A stretch of 64,000 nt of DNA from Bacillus mojavensis RO-H-1 = KCTC 3706. GTDB taxonomy: Bacteria; Bacillota; Bacilli; Bacillales; Bacillaceae. The DNA lies in assembly GCF_000245335.1 (NCBI RefSeq), contig NZ_JH600284.1, positions 1 to 64,000 of the forward strand, written 5' to 3'. The position numbers and the translations under genes were made by a program. The notes under the pieces are model-generated. The model saw only the letters and a program-made list of their open reading frames with translations, was not told where the DNA came from and ran no database searches. Shown here one piece after another: positions 45,273 through 55,597 of the stretch (its first letter is position 1; each line of letters starts with the position of its first letter).

Positions 45273-46427
45273 ATGTATCAATCAAAGAAGGTTTTATTGT
45301 TAGGCTCAGGTGAACTGGGGAAAGAGGTTGTGATTGAAGCCCAGCGTCTTGGGGTAGAGACGGTGGCGGTAGACAGCTACGAGCATGCTCCGGCGATGCA
45401 GGTGGCGCATAAAAGCTATGTCATTGACATGCTGGATCGTGAGCAGATCAGACACATTATTGAGAAAGAAAAACCTGATTTGATTGTGCCTGAGATTGAG
45501 GCGATCGCGACGGATGAATTGCTGAAGCTTGAAGAGGAAGGATTTCACGTGATCCCAAATGCGCGTGCGGCGAAGCTGACGATGGACCGGGAAGGCATCA
45601 GGCGGCTTGCGGCAGAAACGCTGGGGCTTGCGACGGCAGGCTATGAATTTGCGAATACATATGAAGAATTTGTACAGGCTGCAGCTCATATCGGCTTCCC
45701 TTGTGTCGTCAAACCGTTGATGAGTTCTTCGGGAAAAGGCCAAAGCGTATGCCGCTCTGAAGCGGATTTGGAGAGCTGCTGGGAGACGGCGATGGAAGGC
45801 GGACGCGTGAAGAACGGACGCGTGATCGTCGAGGAGTTTATCCCGTTTGAATCAGAAATTACACTCTTAACTGTGCGTGCAGTGAACGGTACGGTATTTT
45901 GTGCGCCGATTGGCCATGTGCAAAAGGATGGAGACTATATCGAATCATGGCAGCCGCATCATATGACAGAGCAGCAAATTGAAGAGGCGAAGCATATTGC
46001 GAAAGCCATTACGGATGAGCTTGGCGGGTACGGTCTGTTTGGCGTTGAGCTTTTCCTTGCGAAAGACAAGGTGTATTTCAGTGAGGTGTCTCCTCGACCG
46101 CATGATACAGGTCTTGTGACGCTGGTGACGCAAAATTTGTCAGAATTCGCGCTGCATGTACGGGCGATTCTCGGCTTTCCGATTACAGAAATCACACAGC
46201 TTTCTCCAGGCGCCAGCCGGCCCCTCAAAGCACCGGAAGAGTCAGCGGACTACACTGTTGAAGGTTTGGAAAACGCTCTGGCAGTGCCAAAGACACAAGT
46301 GCGCGTGTTTGGAAAGCCGATAACGAAGGTCGGACGCCGTATGGCGGTTGCGCTTTCTGCGGCTGACACCGTTGAAAAAGCGCGAGAAAACGCGAAGAAA
46401 GCGCTGGATCAACTATCAATTCAATAG
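45273..46427 (+). CDS. purT: Formate-dependent GAR transformylase PurT
   Basis: PurT adds formate to glycinamide ribonucleotide using ATP, the folate-independent alternative to PurN. The 384 residues form an ATP-grasp enzyme. An N-terminal nucleotide-like fold ([20 protein letters not shown]) is followed by the grasp domain with [17 protein letters not shown] and [10 protein letters not shown], the metal-binding stretch. The ATG at 45273 has AGGAGGGGC upstream. It is monocistronic, and a terminator follows. Intact. Confidence 0.96.
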   Translation: MYQSKKVLLLGSGELGKEVVIEAQRLGVETVAVDSYEHAPAMQVAHKSYVIDMLDREQIRHIIEKEKPDLIVPEIEAIATDELLKLEEEGFHVIPNARAAKLTMDREGIRRLAAETLGLATAGYEFANTYEEFVQAAAHIGFPCVVKPLMSSSGKGQSVCRSEADLESCWETAMEGGRVKNGRVIVEEFIPFESEITLLTVRAVNGTVFCAPIGHVQKDGDYIESWQPHHMTEQQIEEAKHIAKAITDELGGYGLFGVELFLAKDKVYFSEVSPRPHDTGLVTLVTQNLSEFALHVRAILGFPITEITQLSPGASRPLKAPEESADYTVEGLENALAVPKTQVRVFGKPITKVGRRMAVALSAADTVEKARENAKKALDQLSIQ

Positions 46428-46438
46428 AAATGAAATGG

Positions 46439-46473
46439 GCGGGCCTTGTCTTGATACATGGTCCGCTTTTTTT
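46439..46473 (+). terminator. purT terminator
   Basis: GCGGGCC and GGTCCGC form the stem, followed by seven T. Confidence 0.85.
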
Positions 46474-46577
46474 ATCATCACATCCAAAAATTTTATCATA
46501 AGAATCGGATTCCTGATTATAATGTAAAAGTCTTCCAACGAAAGGCTGGTTGACATAAAAGGAGGGGGATGACTAAA

Positions 46578-47516
46578 ATGAGAGTAGTCTCAAGATTCAG
46601 AAAAAAATGCATTGCAGGTTTTACGATTTTGTGTTTGGGAACGGCAGCGGCGGTATCTTTCGGAATGCCGGCAAAAGCGGCAGAGAACCCGCAAACCTCT
46701 GTCTCCAATACTGGAAAAGAAGCTGAAGTCAGCAATAACCAGACATCGAAAGCGGAATTGGTTTCTGATCCTTATGAAGGAACCGGAAAAACAAGCAAAA
46801 CATTACAGGGTCTCATAGAATCAGAAAAAAACATTAAATCCTTAAAGCCTTCAAGTGTAATCGGATCTGATGAACGCGTCAGAATCTCAGGCACTACGTC
46901 ATTTCCTTACAGAGCAACGGTTCAGCTATCTATCAAATATCCCAATACCTCAAGCACTTATGGGTGCACAGGCTTTTTAGTAAATCCGAATACTGTGGTA
47001 ACGGCAGGACATTGTGTGTACAGCCAGGATCACGGGTGGGCTTCTTCAATAACTGCTGCGCCGGGCCGCAATGGTTCATCGTATCCATACGGCACTTATT
47101 CCGGCACGATGTTTTACTCCGTTAAAGGATGGACGGAAAGCAAAGATACCAACTATGATTACGGTGCAATAAAACTAAATGGTTCTCCTGGCAACACGGT
47201 TGGCTGGTATGGGTATAGAACAACAAACAGCAGCAGTCCCGTCGGCCTCTCTACATCAGTTACAGGATATCCGTGTGACAAGACTTTCGGCACCATGTGG
47301 TCTGATACAAAGCCGATTCGCTCTGCGGAAACGTATAAGCTGACCTATACAACTGATACGTACGGCTGCCAAAGCGGCTCGCCTGTTTACCGTAATTATA
47401 GTGATACGGGGCAGACGGCCATTGCAATTCATACCAACGGAGGATCGTCATATAACTTGGGAACAAGGGTGACGAATGATGTATTCAATAATATTCAATA
47501 TTGGGCAAATCAATAA
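46578..47516 (+). CDS. mpr: Secreted glutamyl endopeptidase Mpr
   Basis: Mpr is an extracellular serine protease cleaving after Glu, which activates the bacillopeptidase/neutral protease cascade. The precursor of 312 residues has a signal peptide ending at AKAA, a pro-region to about 92, and a chymotrypsin-fold domain. His lies in VTAGHCVYS, Asp in the DTNYDYGAI strand, and Ser in GCQSGSPVY. I chose ATG 46578 over 46569, because the latter abuts the ribosome site. Compared with what I recall of strain 168, the pro-region is clearly diverged while the mature domain is almost unchanged. The 3' end overlaps ybfJ. Confidence 0.94.
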   Translation: MRVVSRFRKKCIAGFTILCLGTAAAVSFGMPAKAAENPQTSVSNTGKEAEVSNNQTSKAELVSDPYEGTGKTSKTLQGLIESEKNIKSLKPSSVIGSDERVRISGTTSFPYRATVQLSIKYPNTSSTYGCTGFLVNPNTVVTAGHCVYSQDHGWASSITAAPGRNGSSYPYGTYSGTMFYSVKGWTESKDTNYDYGAIKLNGSPGNTVGWYGYRTTNSSSPVGLSTSVTGYPCDKTFGTMWSDTKPIRSAETYKLTYTTDTYGCQSGSPVYRNYSDTGQTAIAIHTNGGSSYNLGTRVTNDVFNNIQYWANQ

Positions 47517-47883
47517 ATACGGCAAACTGGCCGTTTTCATTTCTATTTTGTTTTTATGCGGATGCAGCTCTCAGGCGCATTCAGATTCTGCTTCGAAAGA
47601 AACAACGATCCCTGTGACCCTTCATGTTGAAGACGATGCCGGGTTACCGATGGAAGGCGTTCAAGTGACAATTGTCAAAGCGCCGGCATCAGATCAGGAG
47701 CCGAATACAGAGATCGGTGAGATTCTCGGTTTAACAGACAAAAACGGAGACATCACATGGGATACCGGCAAAAAGGGTGACTATTCCATCGCTTTGACGA
47801 AAAATGAAACGTCTGTGACGCATCAAGTGTCATTAACAAAGGACAAAAAAGATAAGGTTATTCCATTAGTCTTTAAAGAGTAG
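47476..47883 (+). CDS. ybfJ: Lipoprotein YbfJ
   Basis: A 135-residue lipoprotein with the signal SILFLCGCSS, Cys near residue 30 being the lipid-attachment site. The mature part is one immunoglobulin-like beta domain (IPVTLHVEDDAGLPMEGVQV, then GLTDKNGDITWDTGKKGDYS), similar to carboxypeptidase-regulatory or YtkA-like domains. It starts inside mpr (overlap of 41 nt, out of frame) with AAGGGTGA upstream, so it is translated from the mpr transcript. Chaperone or inhibitor of Mpr is an open idea. Confidence 0.82.
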   Translation: MMYSIIFNIGQINKYGKLAVFISILFLCGCSSQAHSDSASKETTIPVTLHVEDDAGLPMEGVQVTIVKAPASDQEPNTEIGEILGLTDKNGDITWDTGKKGDYSIALTKNETSVTHQVSLTKDKKDKVIPLVFKE

Positions 47884-47922
47884 ACGGTTTTCCTTCAAGT
47901 TTAGGAAGAGCGTCTTTTTTTA
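47882..47922 (+). terminator. mpr-ybfJ terminator
   Basis: AGACG/CGTCT with an inner TTCCT/AGGAA stem, then seven T. Confidence 0.82.
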
Positions 47923-48056
47923 TTGATCTTCGTATACGATCAAACTATATACTGGAAAATTGTTATATGAGATAATAAGAATGGGTATTTTTTCTTACAA
48001 GAAAGGGCAGACTCCTTTCTCTATTTATAAATGAAAGTCGGAGGAAAAAGAAAAAG

Positions 48057-48953
48057 ATGAAACAGGATTCAATGCAGCTTGCCGCGGCTGAAGGCGGTAC
48101 ATGCTTTTACCAGGCTTATGATGAAAGCCTTTCTTTATGGCCGATTGATTCGGAAGCTTTCTATGTTTCTACTCGTTTCGGAAAAACACATATCATGGCA
48201 AGTGGGCCAAAGGACGCACCTTCGCTTGTACTGCTTCACGGAGGGCTCTTCAGCTCTGTCATGTGGTATCCGAATATCGCCGAGTGGAGCGGTCAATATC
48301 GTACATATGCAGTCGATATAATAGGAGACAAAAATAAAAGTATACCATCAGCCTCTCTGGATACGAGAGCTGATTGCGTTCATTGGCTGAAAGATGTTTT
48401 TGATTCACTTGGACTTAAGACCGCACATCTGGCCGGATTTTCCCTTGGCGGGCTTCATACAGTAAATTTTCTGCTTGATATGCCTGAAAGAGTGGAGAGG
48501 GCAGTGGTCATCAGTCCTGCTGAAGCGTTTATATCATTTCATCCGGATGTCTATAAATATGCCGCAGGCCTTAGTGAGCCGAACGGGGCTGATGCTTACA
48601 TCAAGTGGCTGACGGCCGGCCGCTATCAGCTTCATCCCAAGCTGCAAAAGCAGATCAAGGCTGGAGTCAAGTGGCAGGATGAGAAAAGAAGCCTGACACC
48701 GAAAGAAAATGGCTTTCCCTACGTGTTCACAGACGCGGAGTTAAAGTCAATCACGGTTCCGATACTGCTGATGTTCGGCGAGCATGAAGTGATGTACCAT
48801 CAGCAAATGGCTTTAGAAAGAGCTTCTGTATTAGTCGCGGGAATTCAGACGGAAATGGTCAAGAACGCGGGACACCTGTTACCTCTGGAGCAGCCGGACT
48901 ATGTCAATAAACGTGTAATGTCATTTTTAGGCGAAAATGAAATGAGTACATAA
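48057..48953 (+). CDS. ybfK: Alpha/beta-hydrolase carboxylesterase YbfK
   Basis: This 298-residue cytoplasmic esterase has oxyanion loop LVLLHGGLFSSVMWYPN, nucleophile Ser in AGFSLGGLHT (about 136), acid in LMFGEHEVMY and final His in KNAGHLLPLEQPD. B. subtilis YbfK has carboxylesterase activity. The ATG follows GGAGGAAAAAG. A sigma-A-like AT-rich region lies upstream, and no terminator is obvious before pssA. The physiological substrate is not known. Confidence 0.9.
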   Translation: MKQDSMQLAAAEGGTCFYQAYDESLSLWPIDSEAFYVSTRFGKTHIMASGPKDAPSLVLLHGGLFSSVMWYPNIAEWSGQYRTYAVDIIGDKNKSIPSASLDTRADCVHWLKDVFDSLGLKTAHLAGFSLGGLHTVNFLLDMPERVERAVVISPAEAFISFHPDVYKYAAGLSEPNGADAYIKWLTAGRYQLHPKLQKQIKAGVKWQDEKRSLTPKENGFPYVFTDAELKSITVPILLMFGEHEVMYHQQMALERASVLVAGIQTEMVKNAGHLLPLEQPDYVNKRVMSFLGENEMST

Positions 48954-49070
48954 ATTGAAAAGACTGGCATTCATTGTTCAAAAGGTAACAAATGTTGTAT
49001 AATAATAGAATTTGAGTGCTGCTTTTTTTCTGGCAGTCTATGTTATCATGTTTAATAGAGAGATTTTTCC

Positions 49071-49097
49071 TGTAACGCTGATTCGATATACAACGTC
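49071..49097 (+). promoter_or_regulatory. Sigma-X-like ECF promoter of pssA operon
   Basis: TGTAAC (49071-49076) and CGTC (49094-49097) have a 17-bp spacer. This fits the sigma-X consensus. pssA-ybfM-psd is a known sigma-X target that raises the share of phosphatidylethanolamine and lowers net negative charge. Confidence 0.78.
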
Positions 49098-49140
49098 GTG
49101 TTGATATAAGGTTTTTTTCAATTGGAGGTTTGGTTACACT

Positions 49141-49680
49141 GTGAATTATATACCCAGTATGATTACGATAGGAAACTTTATTTGCGGGCTTTTGGCGGTT
49201 CATTCTTTAATATTTCACAACATCCATTCAGCAGTGATTTTCATTTTTACCGGCATGTTTCTCGATTTCTTCGATGGAATGGCTGCTCGTAAGCTGAATG
49301 CTGTATCTGATATGGGGAAAGAACTGGATTCATTTGCGGATCTGGTTACATTTGGTGTGGCGCCATCCATGCTCGCCTACAGTGTCGCTTTATATGCTCT
49401 GCCCTTTATCGGGATACTATGCGCGCTGGCTTACAGTATTTGCGGAATGCTTCGGCTCTCTAAATTTAATGTTGAACAAAGCAAACTTCCGACGTTTATC
49501 GGAATGCCGATTCCATTTGCGGCAATGTGTCTCGTCATTTTATGCTTTGTGAATAACCCGATCCTGCTGGCGCTCGGCACATGCGGACTGTCTTATCTCA
49601 TGGTGAGCAAAGTGAAATTTCCTCATTTTAAAAAACACGCAGCAGAAGCAGAAAATCTGGAGTCCGAAAGATGGAATTAG
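49141..49680 (+). CDS. pssA: Phosphatidylserine synthase PssA
   Basis: PssA makes phosphatidylserine from CDP-diacylglycerol and serine. The 179-residue membrane enzyme has the CDP-alcohol phosphotransferase signature DG-x2-AR-x8-G-x3-D-x3-D (FDGMAARKLNAVSDMGKELD) and about six membrane helices. The start is GTG 49141, with TTGGAGGTTTGG upstream. It heads pssA-ybfM-psd and overlaps ybfM by 10 nt. Regulated by the sigma-X-like promoter at 49071. Confidence 0.95.
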   Translation: MNYIPSMITIGNFICGLLAVHSLIFHNIHSAVIFIFTGMFLDFFDGMAARKLNAVSDMGKELDSFADLVTFGVAPSMLAYSVALYALPFIGILCALAYSICGMLRLSKFNVEQSKLPTFIGMPIPFAAMCLVILCFVNNPILLALGTCGLSYLMVSKVKFPHFKKHAAEAENLESERWN

Positions 49681-50159
49681 TGCAGCAGCTGATAGCGGAT
49701 TATGGTTATCTCGCTATTTTTTTGATGCTTGTTCTTGGGATTATAGGATTGCCGATACCCGACGAAGTCATGATGACAATCGTCGGTTATTTTACGCATA
49801 TTGATGTGCTGAATTATGAGCTTGCCATTTTTATCAGCTTTGTTGGAGCCCTGTTAGGCATGATGATCAGCTACATAATCGGCAGAAAGGCCGGGCGTCC
49901 GTTTATCGATAAGTATGGCAAATGGGTCGGTTTGAAGGAAAAAAGAATGCTGAAAGTAGAAAAATGGATGAAAAAATACGGACCGTATTCTCTTATATTA
50001 GGTTATTTTATTCCAGGCGTCCGGCATGTGACGTGTTACTTTTCGGGAATCGGCAAAATGGAGCTGAAAACGTATATTGCATATGCAGCGATCGGCGCCT
50101 TTTTGTGGTGCTTTGTTTTTATTACAATCGGAAGGGTGATAGGGATTATTCATGTTTAA
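49671..50159 (+). CDS. ybfM: DedA-family membrane protein YbfM
   Basis: The 162 residues form a DedA/SNARE-associated-domain protein. Family landmarks are GIIGLPIPDEVMMTIVGYFT, then GMMISYIIGRKAGR and LGYFIPGVRHVTCYFSGIGKM with the conserved Arg. DedA proteins include undecaprenyl-phosphate and phospholipid flippases/scramblases. Encoded between the two enzymes of phosphatidylethanolamine synthesis, and overlapping both genes, a role moving lipid across the membrane is an attractive inference. Confidence 0.92.
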   Translation: MELVQQLIADYGYLAIFLMLVLGIIGLPIPDEVMMTIVGYFTHIDVLNYELAIFISFVGALLGMMISYIIGRKAGRPFIDKYGKWVGLKEKRMLKVEKWMKKYGPYSLILGYFIPGVRHVTCYFSGIGKMELKTYIAYAAIGAFLWCFVFITIGRVIGIIHV

Positions 50160-50943
50160 TACGGCTGTAAAGATTCTGTACCGATCATTGATAGAACTGA
50201 CGAACCATCGATTATCATCCTGCCTGATCAAAGGATTTTGTGAATCGAAAATCAGTAAGCCGGTCATTCCGCTCTTCTCTAAACACTTTCAGATTAACTG
50301 GAATGATGTAGACGGAACGGCCGCTGATTACGGTTCGCTTTCCGAATTGTTTATTCGGAATATTAATTTGGAGCGGCGCCCTGTTTCAAATGAGGCGCAT
50401 GCTGTGGTCAGCCCCGTTGACGGTGTCGTTCAGACGATAGGAACAATCAATCATAATCAAACCTTTACGGTAAAGGGGAAAGACTATTCATTCGCTGAAT
50501 TGACCGGCTGTAAAAGTGCTGATCATCAATACAACGGTGGATATTTCGTTGTGCTGTATTTAAGCCCGCGGCATTACCACCGCTTTCATTCGCCGATCAG
50601 CTGCACATATCAAAAGCTGGCAGAACTCGGAAACCGTTCATACCCGGTGAATCAGTTTGGGTTAAAATACGGAAAAGATGTACTGTCGAAAAATTACCGA
50701 GTTGTTTATGGGTTGAATAGCGGCAATCGAAACGTGCTGATGATTCCTGTCGGCGCGATGAATATTAACTCAATCGTGCAGACCAGCACTAGTGATCAAT
50801 TGAAGATTGGCGAGGAGCTGGGGTACTTTTCATTTGGTTCAACCGTCATTTTGATCTTTGAAAAAGACGCGTTTCAGCCTTCTGCTGATCTAACAGAAGG
50901 CCAAGAAGTTCTAGTCGGACAATTGATAGGTTATGGAGAGTAA
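50152..50943 (+). CDS. psd: Phosphatidylserine decarboxylase Psd
   Basis: Psd converts phosphatidylserine to phosphatidylethanolamine. The 263-residue proenzyme has the catalytic His region SPRHYHRFHSP and the self-cleavage site FGST (YFSFGSTVILIF), where Ser becomes the pyruvoyl group of the alpha subunit. FGST rather than LGST is seen in Bacillus homologues. It overlaps ybfM by 8 nt and ends the operon. A hairpin follows. Confidence 0.95.
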   Translation: MFNTAVKILYRSLIELTNHRLSSCLIKGFCESKISKPVIPLFSKHFQINWNDVDGTAADYGSLSELFIRNINLERRPVSNEAHAVVSPVDGVVQTIGTINHNQTFTVKGKDYSFAELTGCKSADHQYNGGYFVVLYLSPRHYHRFHSPISCTYQKLAELGNRSYPVNQFGLKYGKDVLSKNYRVVYGLNSGNRNVLMIPVGAMNINSIVQTSTSDQLKIGEELGYFSFGSTVILIFEKDAFQPSADLTEGQEVLVGQLIGYGE

Positions 50944-50947
50944 GGAA

Positions 50948-50981
50948 GAGGAGCTCGCAAATGAAAGCGGCGCCTCTTTTT
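50948..50981 (+). terminator. psd operon terminator
   Basis: GAGGAGCTCGC and GCGGCGCCTC pair with one mismatch and are followed by T residues. It lies between psd and ybfN. Confidence 0.7.
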
Positions 50982-51000
50982 TTGAAGAAAGGTGAGAGTG

Positions 51001-51276
51001 ATGGAAAAACAAATCGTCAGCTGGATCACACATTATCAGCAAACCGGAGATGGAGCGGCTCTTCACAAGGTGCAGGAAGCGTGCTGGCCGATTGTTGAAA
51101 TAGTTCTGCAAGAGGCGGCAAGTGATGCAGAGCAAGTGAACGATTTGCGCCACAAAGGATTGGAGCGGTTTCCATTCATCATCAGCAAATACCGAACGGA
51201 TGTGCAGCTTCCGGTTGAGACGTTTTTGAGAAATACATACCGGTTTTATTTTCATCAGGCGATGAAAGGCTCTTAA
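51001..51276 (+). CDS. ybfN: Small protein YbfN
   Basis: A 91-residue helical soluble protein ([20 protein letters not shown], then [20 protein letters not shown]). The repeat-poor, four-helix pattern loosely resembles sigma-factor region 2, but no DNA-binding part is present. I chose ATG 51001 after AAAGGTGAG. No known function. A terminator follows, so it forms its own short unit behind the psd terminator. Confidence 0.75.
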   Translation: MEKQIVSWITHYQQTGDGAALHKVQEACWPIVEIVLQEAASDAEQVNDLRHKGLERFPFIISKYRTDVQLPVETFLRNTYRFYFHQAMKGS

Positions 51277-51278
51277 CG

Positions 51279-51304
51279 GCTTCTATCAGTAGAAGCTTTT
51301 TTTT
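51279..51304 (+). terminator. ybfN terminator
   Basis: GCTTCTA and TAGAAGC flank a 4-nt loop and are followed by eight T. Confidence 0.88.
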
Positions 51305-51315
51305 ATAACTGAAAA

Positions 51316-51342
51316 GGAAACTTTTTCTATATCTATCTCGTA
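51316..51342 (+). promoter_or_regulatory. Sigma-W-like promoter of ybfO
   Basis: GGAAAC (51316-51321) and CGTA (51339-51342) have a 17-bp spacer. It matches the sigma-W pattern except for the first base. ybfO is a reported sigma-W target. Confidence 0.7.
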
Positions 51343-51378
51343 ACTACTAGGGAACCTAACAGTAAAGGGGAGATAGAT

Positions 51379-52719
51379 TTGAAACGTAAGTTAATAAAAA
51401 TAACCTTGCCGCTGCTGATCGTCTGTCTGGCGTTCTCTTCTTTTGCGGTGCCCGCCCGTGCTGCTTCTGAAGAAAAACATTGGGATCGCTGGATTGAACG
51501 GAATGCCCATCCACTGGATTCTTCCGATGCTTCAAACAAAGATCTGCGATTTCTGAAGAAAGTGCTGAAAGGAAAACGAATCGTTCAGTTAGGAGAAACC
51601 ACACATGGCTCAGGTGAGATGAACGCAACAAAGGTCCGTATGATCAAATACCTCCACGAAGAACTGGGATATGATGTACTGGCCTTTGAGTCTGGCTTTC
51701 CCGAAGCAAATGCATCCTACCTTCACATGGATCAATTAACCCCGAAGAGCATAATGAAAAATTCCATTTACCCCGTATGGCACACAGAAGATGTGATTGA
51801 ACTGTTTGATTATATGAAAGAGCAAAAAGAGAAAGGAGATCCGCTTATTCTCACTGGATTTGATATTCAAAGCCTCAAAAATTCATTCGACGGTGCTGCG
51901 AATCAATGGGTAAAGGCGGTGGACCCTGAAAAAGCCGAGCTGCTTTCCCAATCAGAACATGATTTTTTCAGCTTAGTGTCAAACAGCAAAACGCTGGAAG
52001 AATTTACGCAAAAGAAGGAAGCGCTTGTGAAAAACTACCGGAAGCTGATCAAGTTCGCTGAAACACATGTTTCAACGCTAAAAGCGCACCTTCCGAAAGA
52101 GCCGAAAGCTTATGAGATCTTTGTGCATTCCCTTCAGCTGAGAATTGACGTAATGGAAACATACATGCTGGAAGAAATGAAAGAAAAGCTATTGGATTAT
52201 CCGGAGAATGTGGAGGATTTTTCATTCTTTATGAGAGACCGCATGATGGCTGAACAATTTCAGTGGGTTGCGGAAACGCTTTATCCAAAAGAGAAGATCA
52301 TTGTCTGGGGTCACAATTACCATCTTCGCAAACAGAATACCAAAATGATAAAGGACTGGGTACAGCTAAACGGTCCTAACATGGGTGATTATTTACCTGA
52401 GCGGCTGAAAAAACAGACCTATACCATTGGAATCTATGCGTACTCTGGAGCCAGTCTGGATAGCTCCGATAATAAGACCGTTAATCCAGTAACAAGTCCG
52501 CCGCCGGCTGGAAGTCTCGAAGACTTGCTGAAAGCTGCGAACCATCCATCGGTCTTTGTTGATTTTCTTCATACCAAAAAAAGCAAAGGAACTTCATGGA
52601 TCTATACGCCGCGTACAGCGCTGTATTGGGGTTTCATGGAGGAGCAAATGATATTGAAGGAACAATATGACGGTGTGATTTGGCTGGAGCATATAACGCC
52701 TTCTGTTATTATAAAGTGA
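51379..52719 (+). CDS. ybfO: Secreted erythromycin-esterase-family protein YbfO
   Basis: The 446-residue protein has a signal peptide (ITLPLLIVCLAFSSFAVPAR, cleavage after AARA near residue 29). The EreA-type domain includes LGETTHGSGEM, with the catalytic His, then FESGFPEANASY, DIQSLKN and WGHNYHLRKQ with the second His. Export suggests it acts outside the cell, unlike resistance esterases. The ATG is replaced by TTG (start TTG 51379, GGGGAGATAGA upstream). Induced through sigma-W, so an envelope-stress function is likely. Confidence 0.88.
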   Translation: MKRKLIKITLPLLIVCLAFSSFAVPARAASEEKHWDRWIERNAHPLDSSDASNKDLRFLKKVLKGKRIVQLGETTHGSGEMNATKVRMIKYLHEELGYDVLAFESGFPEANASYLHMDQLTPKSIMKNSIYPVWHTEDVIELFDYMKEQKEKGDPLILTGFDIQSLKNSFDGAANQWVKAVDPEKAELLSQSEHDFFSLVSNSKTLEEFTQKKEALVKNYRKLIKFAETHVSTLKAHLPKEPKAYEIFVHSLQLRIDVMETYMLEEMKEKLLDYPENVEDFSFFMRDRMMAEQFQWVAETLYPKEKIIVWGHNYHLRKQNTKMIKDWVQLNGPNMGDYLPERLKKQTYTIGIYAYSGASLDSSDNKTVNPVTSPPPAGSLEDLLKAANHPSVFVDFLHTKKSKGTSWIYTPRTALYWGFMEEQMILKEQYDGVIWLEHITPSVIIK

Positions 52720-52728
52720 GGAAAGAAG

Positions 52729-52761
52729 ATCCCCTGTGTAAACACACAGGGGATTTTTACA
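52729..52761 (+). terminator. ybfO terminator
   Basis: GATCCCCTGTGT and ACACAGGGGATT form a perfect stem followed by T, nearly adjacent to the ybfO stop. Confidence 0.9.
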
Positions 52762-52833
52762 TATCGCAAACATAATCAAAACATGTAAGGCGGGATCTTT
52801 TATTCTGAAACAGAAAGGAGATTAAATTGTGCC

Positions 52834-52990
52834 ATGTATTATGAAAAAGCTGTTCAGCAAACCATTGATTGGCTTGAATCACATTTGCATGAACCGATAT
52901 CTGGCAAGGATATTGTAAACGTTTCAGGCTTTTCTAAACGAAGAGCTTTTAGGTGAGCCTGTTAATTTATCGTTTGAGGAAGAATTATAA
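52834..52990 (+). pseudogene. AraC-family regulator ybfP with large internal deletion
   Basis: The frame starts well (ribosome site AAAGGAGATT, then YYEKAVQQTIDWLESHLHEP and ISGKDIVNVSGFSK), the N-terminal helix-turn-helix of an AraC regulator. It then breaks at RRAFR and meets a TGA at 52954. The next 12 codons, in the +1 frame, read EPVNLSFEEEL and end at TAA 52988, which looks like a C-terminus. About 250 codons of the middle are gone. In strain 168 ybfP is, as I recall, a full-length gene of about 295 codons. Confidence 0.82.
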
Positions 52991-54172
<1,182 letters not shown>

Positions 54173-54179
54173 TATGGAA

Positions 54180-54213
54180 AGAACACCTCTTATGCAGAGG
54201 TGTTCTTTTTTTA
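54180..54213. terminator. Bidirectional terminator trhO / gltP
   Basis: AAGAACACCTCT and AGAGGTGTTCTT form a stem with seven T, between convergent genes. Confidence 0.9.
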
Positions 54214-55455
54214 CATGCTTTCTGTTTGTCCGTTTGCGGCGGCCCATTCTTTTTGGCGGAAGGCCTTTTCCCATTTAGAAACCACGATGCAGGCGACCGC
54301 GTGTCCCGGCACATTCACACCAGTTCGGGCCATATCCATGATGCGGTCCACGCCTGCAATAATCGCGACGCCTTCGGCAGGCAGCCCCACAGCGTTTGCA
54401 GTCGCCAAAAGAACGACAAGGGAGCCCGACGGAACAGCGGCGATGCCTTTGCTGGTCATGACAAGTACAAGCATCATGAGAAGCTGCTGTGACAGCGTCA
54501 TGTCTACATTGAAGGCCTGCGCCAAGAAAATACAGGAAACCGATAAGTATAGGCTTGATCCGTCACAATTCAGCGATAAGCCGGAGGGAACGACAAATGA
54601 TACCACTCGTTTCGGACAGCCGTATTTCTCCATTCGATCCATAAGCTGAGGAAGAATGGTTTCGGTGCTGGTTGTGGAAAACGCAATTAGAAACAGATCC
54701 CATATCATTTTCAGCACTTCAAAATACATAAAGTGAAAAATGAGACCAACAAGCGGAAAGAGGACAAAGAGGATCAGAAACAGACCAAGAAAAACAGTAC
54801 CGACTAATTTAAACATGGGGAGGAGGAGTTCGATGCCATATTGGCCTACAGAGGCGGCCATCAAGGCAAGCACGCCGATAGGAGCGGTCACCATGACGAT
54901 TTGCGTCAGTTTAAACATAATCTGAGCGACTGATTCAAAAAAATTCATCACTGGTTCAGAGGCTTTGCCGATACCAGCAGCGGCAACACCGAATAAAATC
55001 GCAAAGAAAATGACAGCGAGTAAATCATTTCTGGCCATGACATCAATAATGTTTGTCGGGATAATATCGAGGATCATTTGTTTGATATCCACGACTTTCT
55101 CTGTATAGCCGGAAAGCTCATGAATATCTTTTTTCGCTAAGTGAGAAAGATCCAGCCCGACACCTGGTTTTAAGACATTTGCCAATAAAAGTCCCAGGCC
55201 CAGCACCAAAGTGGTGATCACTTCAAACCAGATTATGGTCTTTACGCCGAGGCTGCCCATCTTTTTCATACTTCCGCTTCCAGCAGCTCCGATGACAATG
55301 GTAGAAAATACAATCGGCACAACAATCATTTTAATCAGGCGGATAAACCCGTCACCGACAGGCCTGAGCGCCATTCCGAAATCAGGAAAAAAGTGGCCGA
55401 TCACAGCGCCGATAGCCAATGCGATTAAAATTTGAAACGCGATAAATTTTTTCAA
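54211..55455 (-). CDS. gltP: Proton/glutamate symporter GltP
   Basis: The 414-residue dicarboxylate/amino acid:cation symporter has the family serine-rich region [13 protein letters not shown] and the motif [20 protein letters not shown], plus [19 protein letters not shown] with the substrate-binding Asp and Arg. It imports glutamate and aspartate. A perfect cre box lies upstream, so it should be repressed by CcpA in glucose. Intact; monocistronic. Confidence 0.94.
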   Translation of the reverse strand: MKKFIAFQILIALAIGAVIGHFFPDFGMALRPVGDGFIRLIKMIVVPIVFSTIVIGAAGSGSMKKMGSLGVKTIIWFEVITTLVLGLGLLLANVLKPGVGLDLSHLAKKDIHELSGYTEKVVDIKQMILDIIPTNIIDVMARNDLLAVIFFAILFGVAAAGIGKASEPVMNFFESVAQIMFKLTQIVMVTAPIGVLALMAASVGQYGIELLLPMFKLVGTVFLGLFLILFVLFPLVGLIFHFMYFEVLKMIWDLFLIAFSTTSTETILPQLMDRMEKYGCPKRVVSFVVPSGLSLNCDGSSLYLSVSCIFLAQAFNVDMTLSQQLLMMLVLVMTSKGIAAVPSGSLVVLLATANAVGLPAEGVAIIAGVDRIMDMARTGVNVPGHAVACIVVSKWEKAFRQKEWAAANGQTESM

Positions 55456-55539
55456 ATGAATCCCCCTTTAGAATGATATGATGAGGCTTATTCATACCAT
55501 TCGTGAATCAAATGCAAACCCCTTTTTAAAAATTTATTT

Positions 55540-55553
55540 TGATAGCGCTTTCA
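55540..55553 (-). promoter_or_regulatory. cre box upstream of gltP
   Basis: TGATAGCGCTTTCA matches TGWNANCGNTNWCA at every position. It lies about 85 bp before the gltP start. Confidence 0.82.
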
Positions 55554-55567
55554 TTATGTTGGATAAA

Positions 55568-55597
55568 AAGTCCCCCGCGTCAGGGGGACTTTTTTAC
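55568..55597 (-). terminator. gamA-gamP terminator
   Basis: AAGTCCCCC and GGGGGACTT form the stem around a 6-nt loop. It lies just downstream of the gamP stop on the minus strand. Confidence 0.88.
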
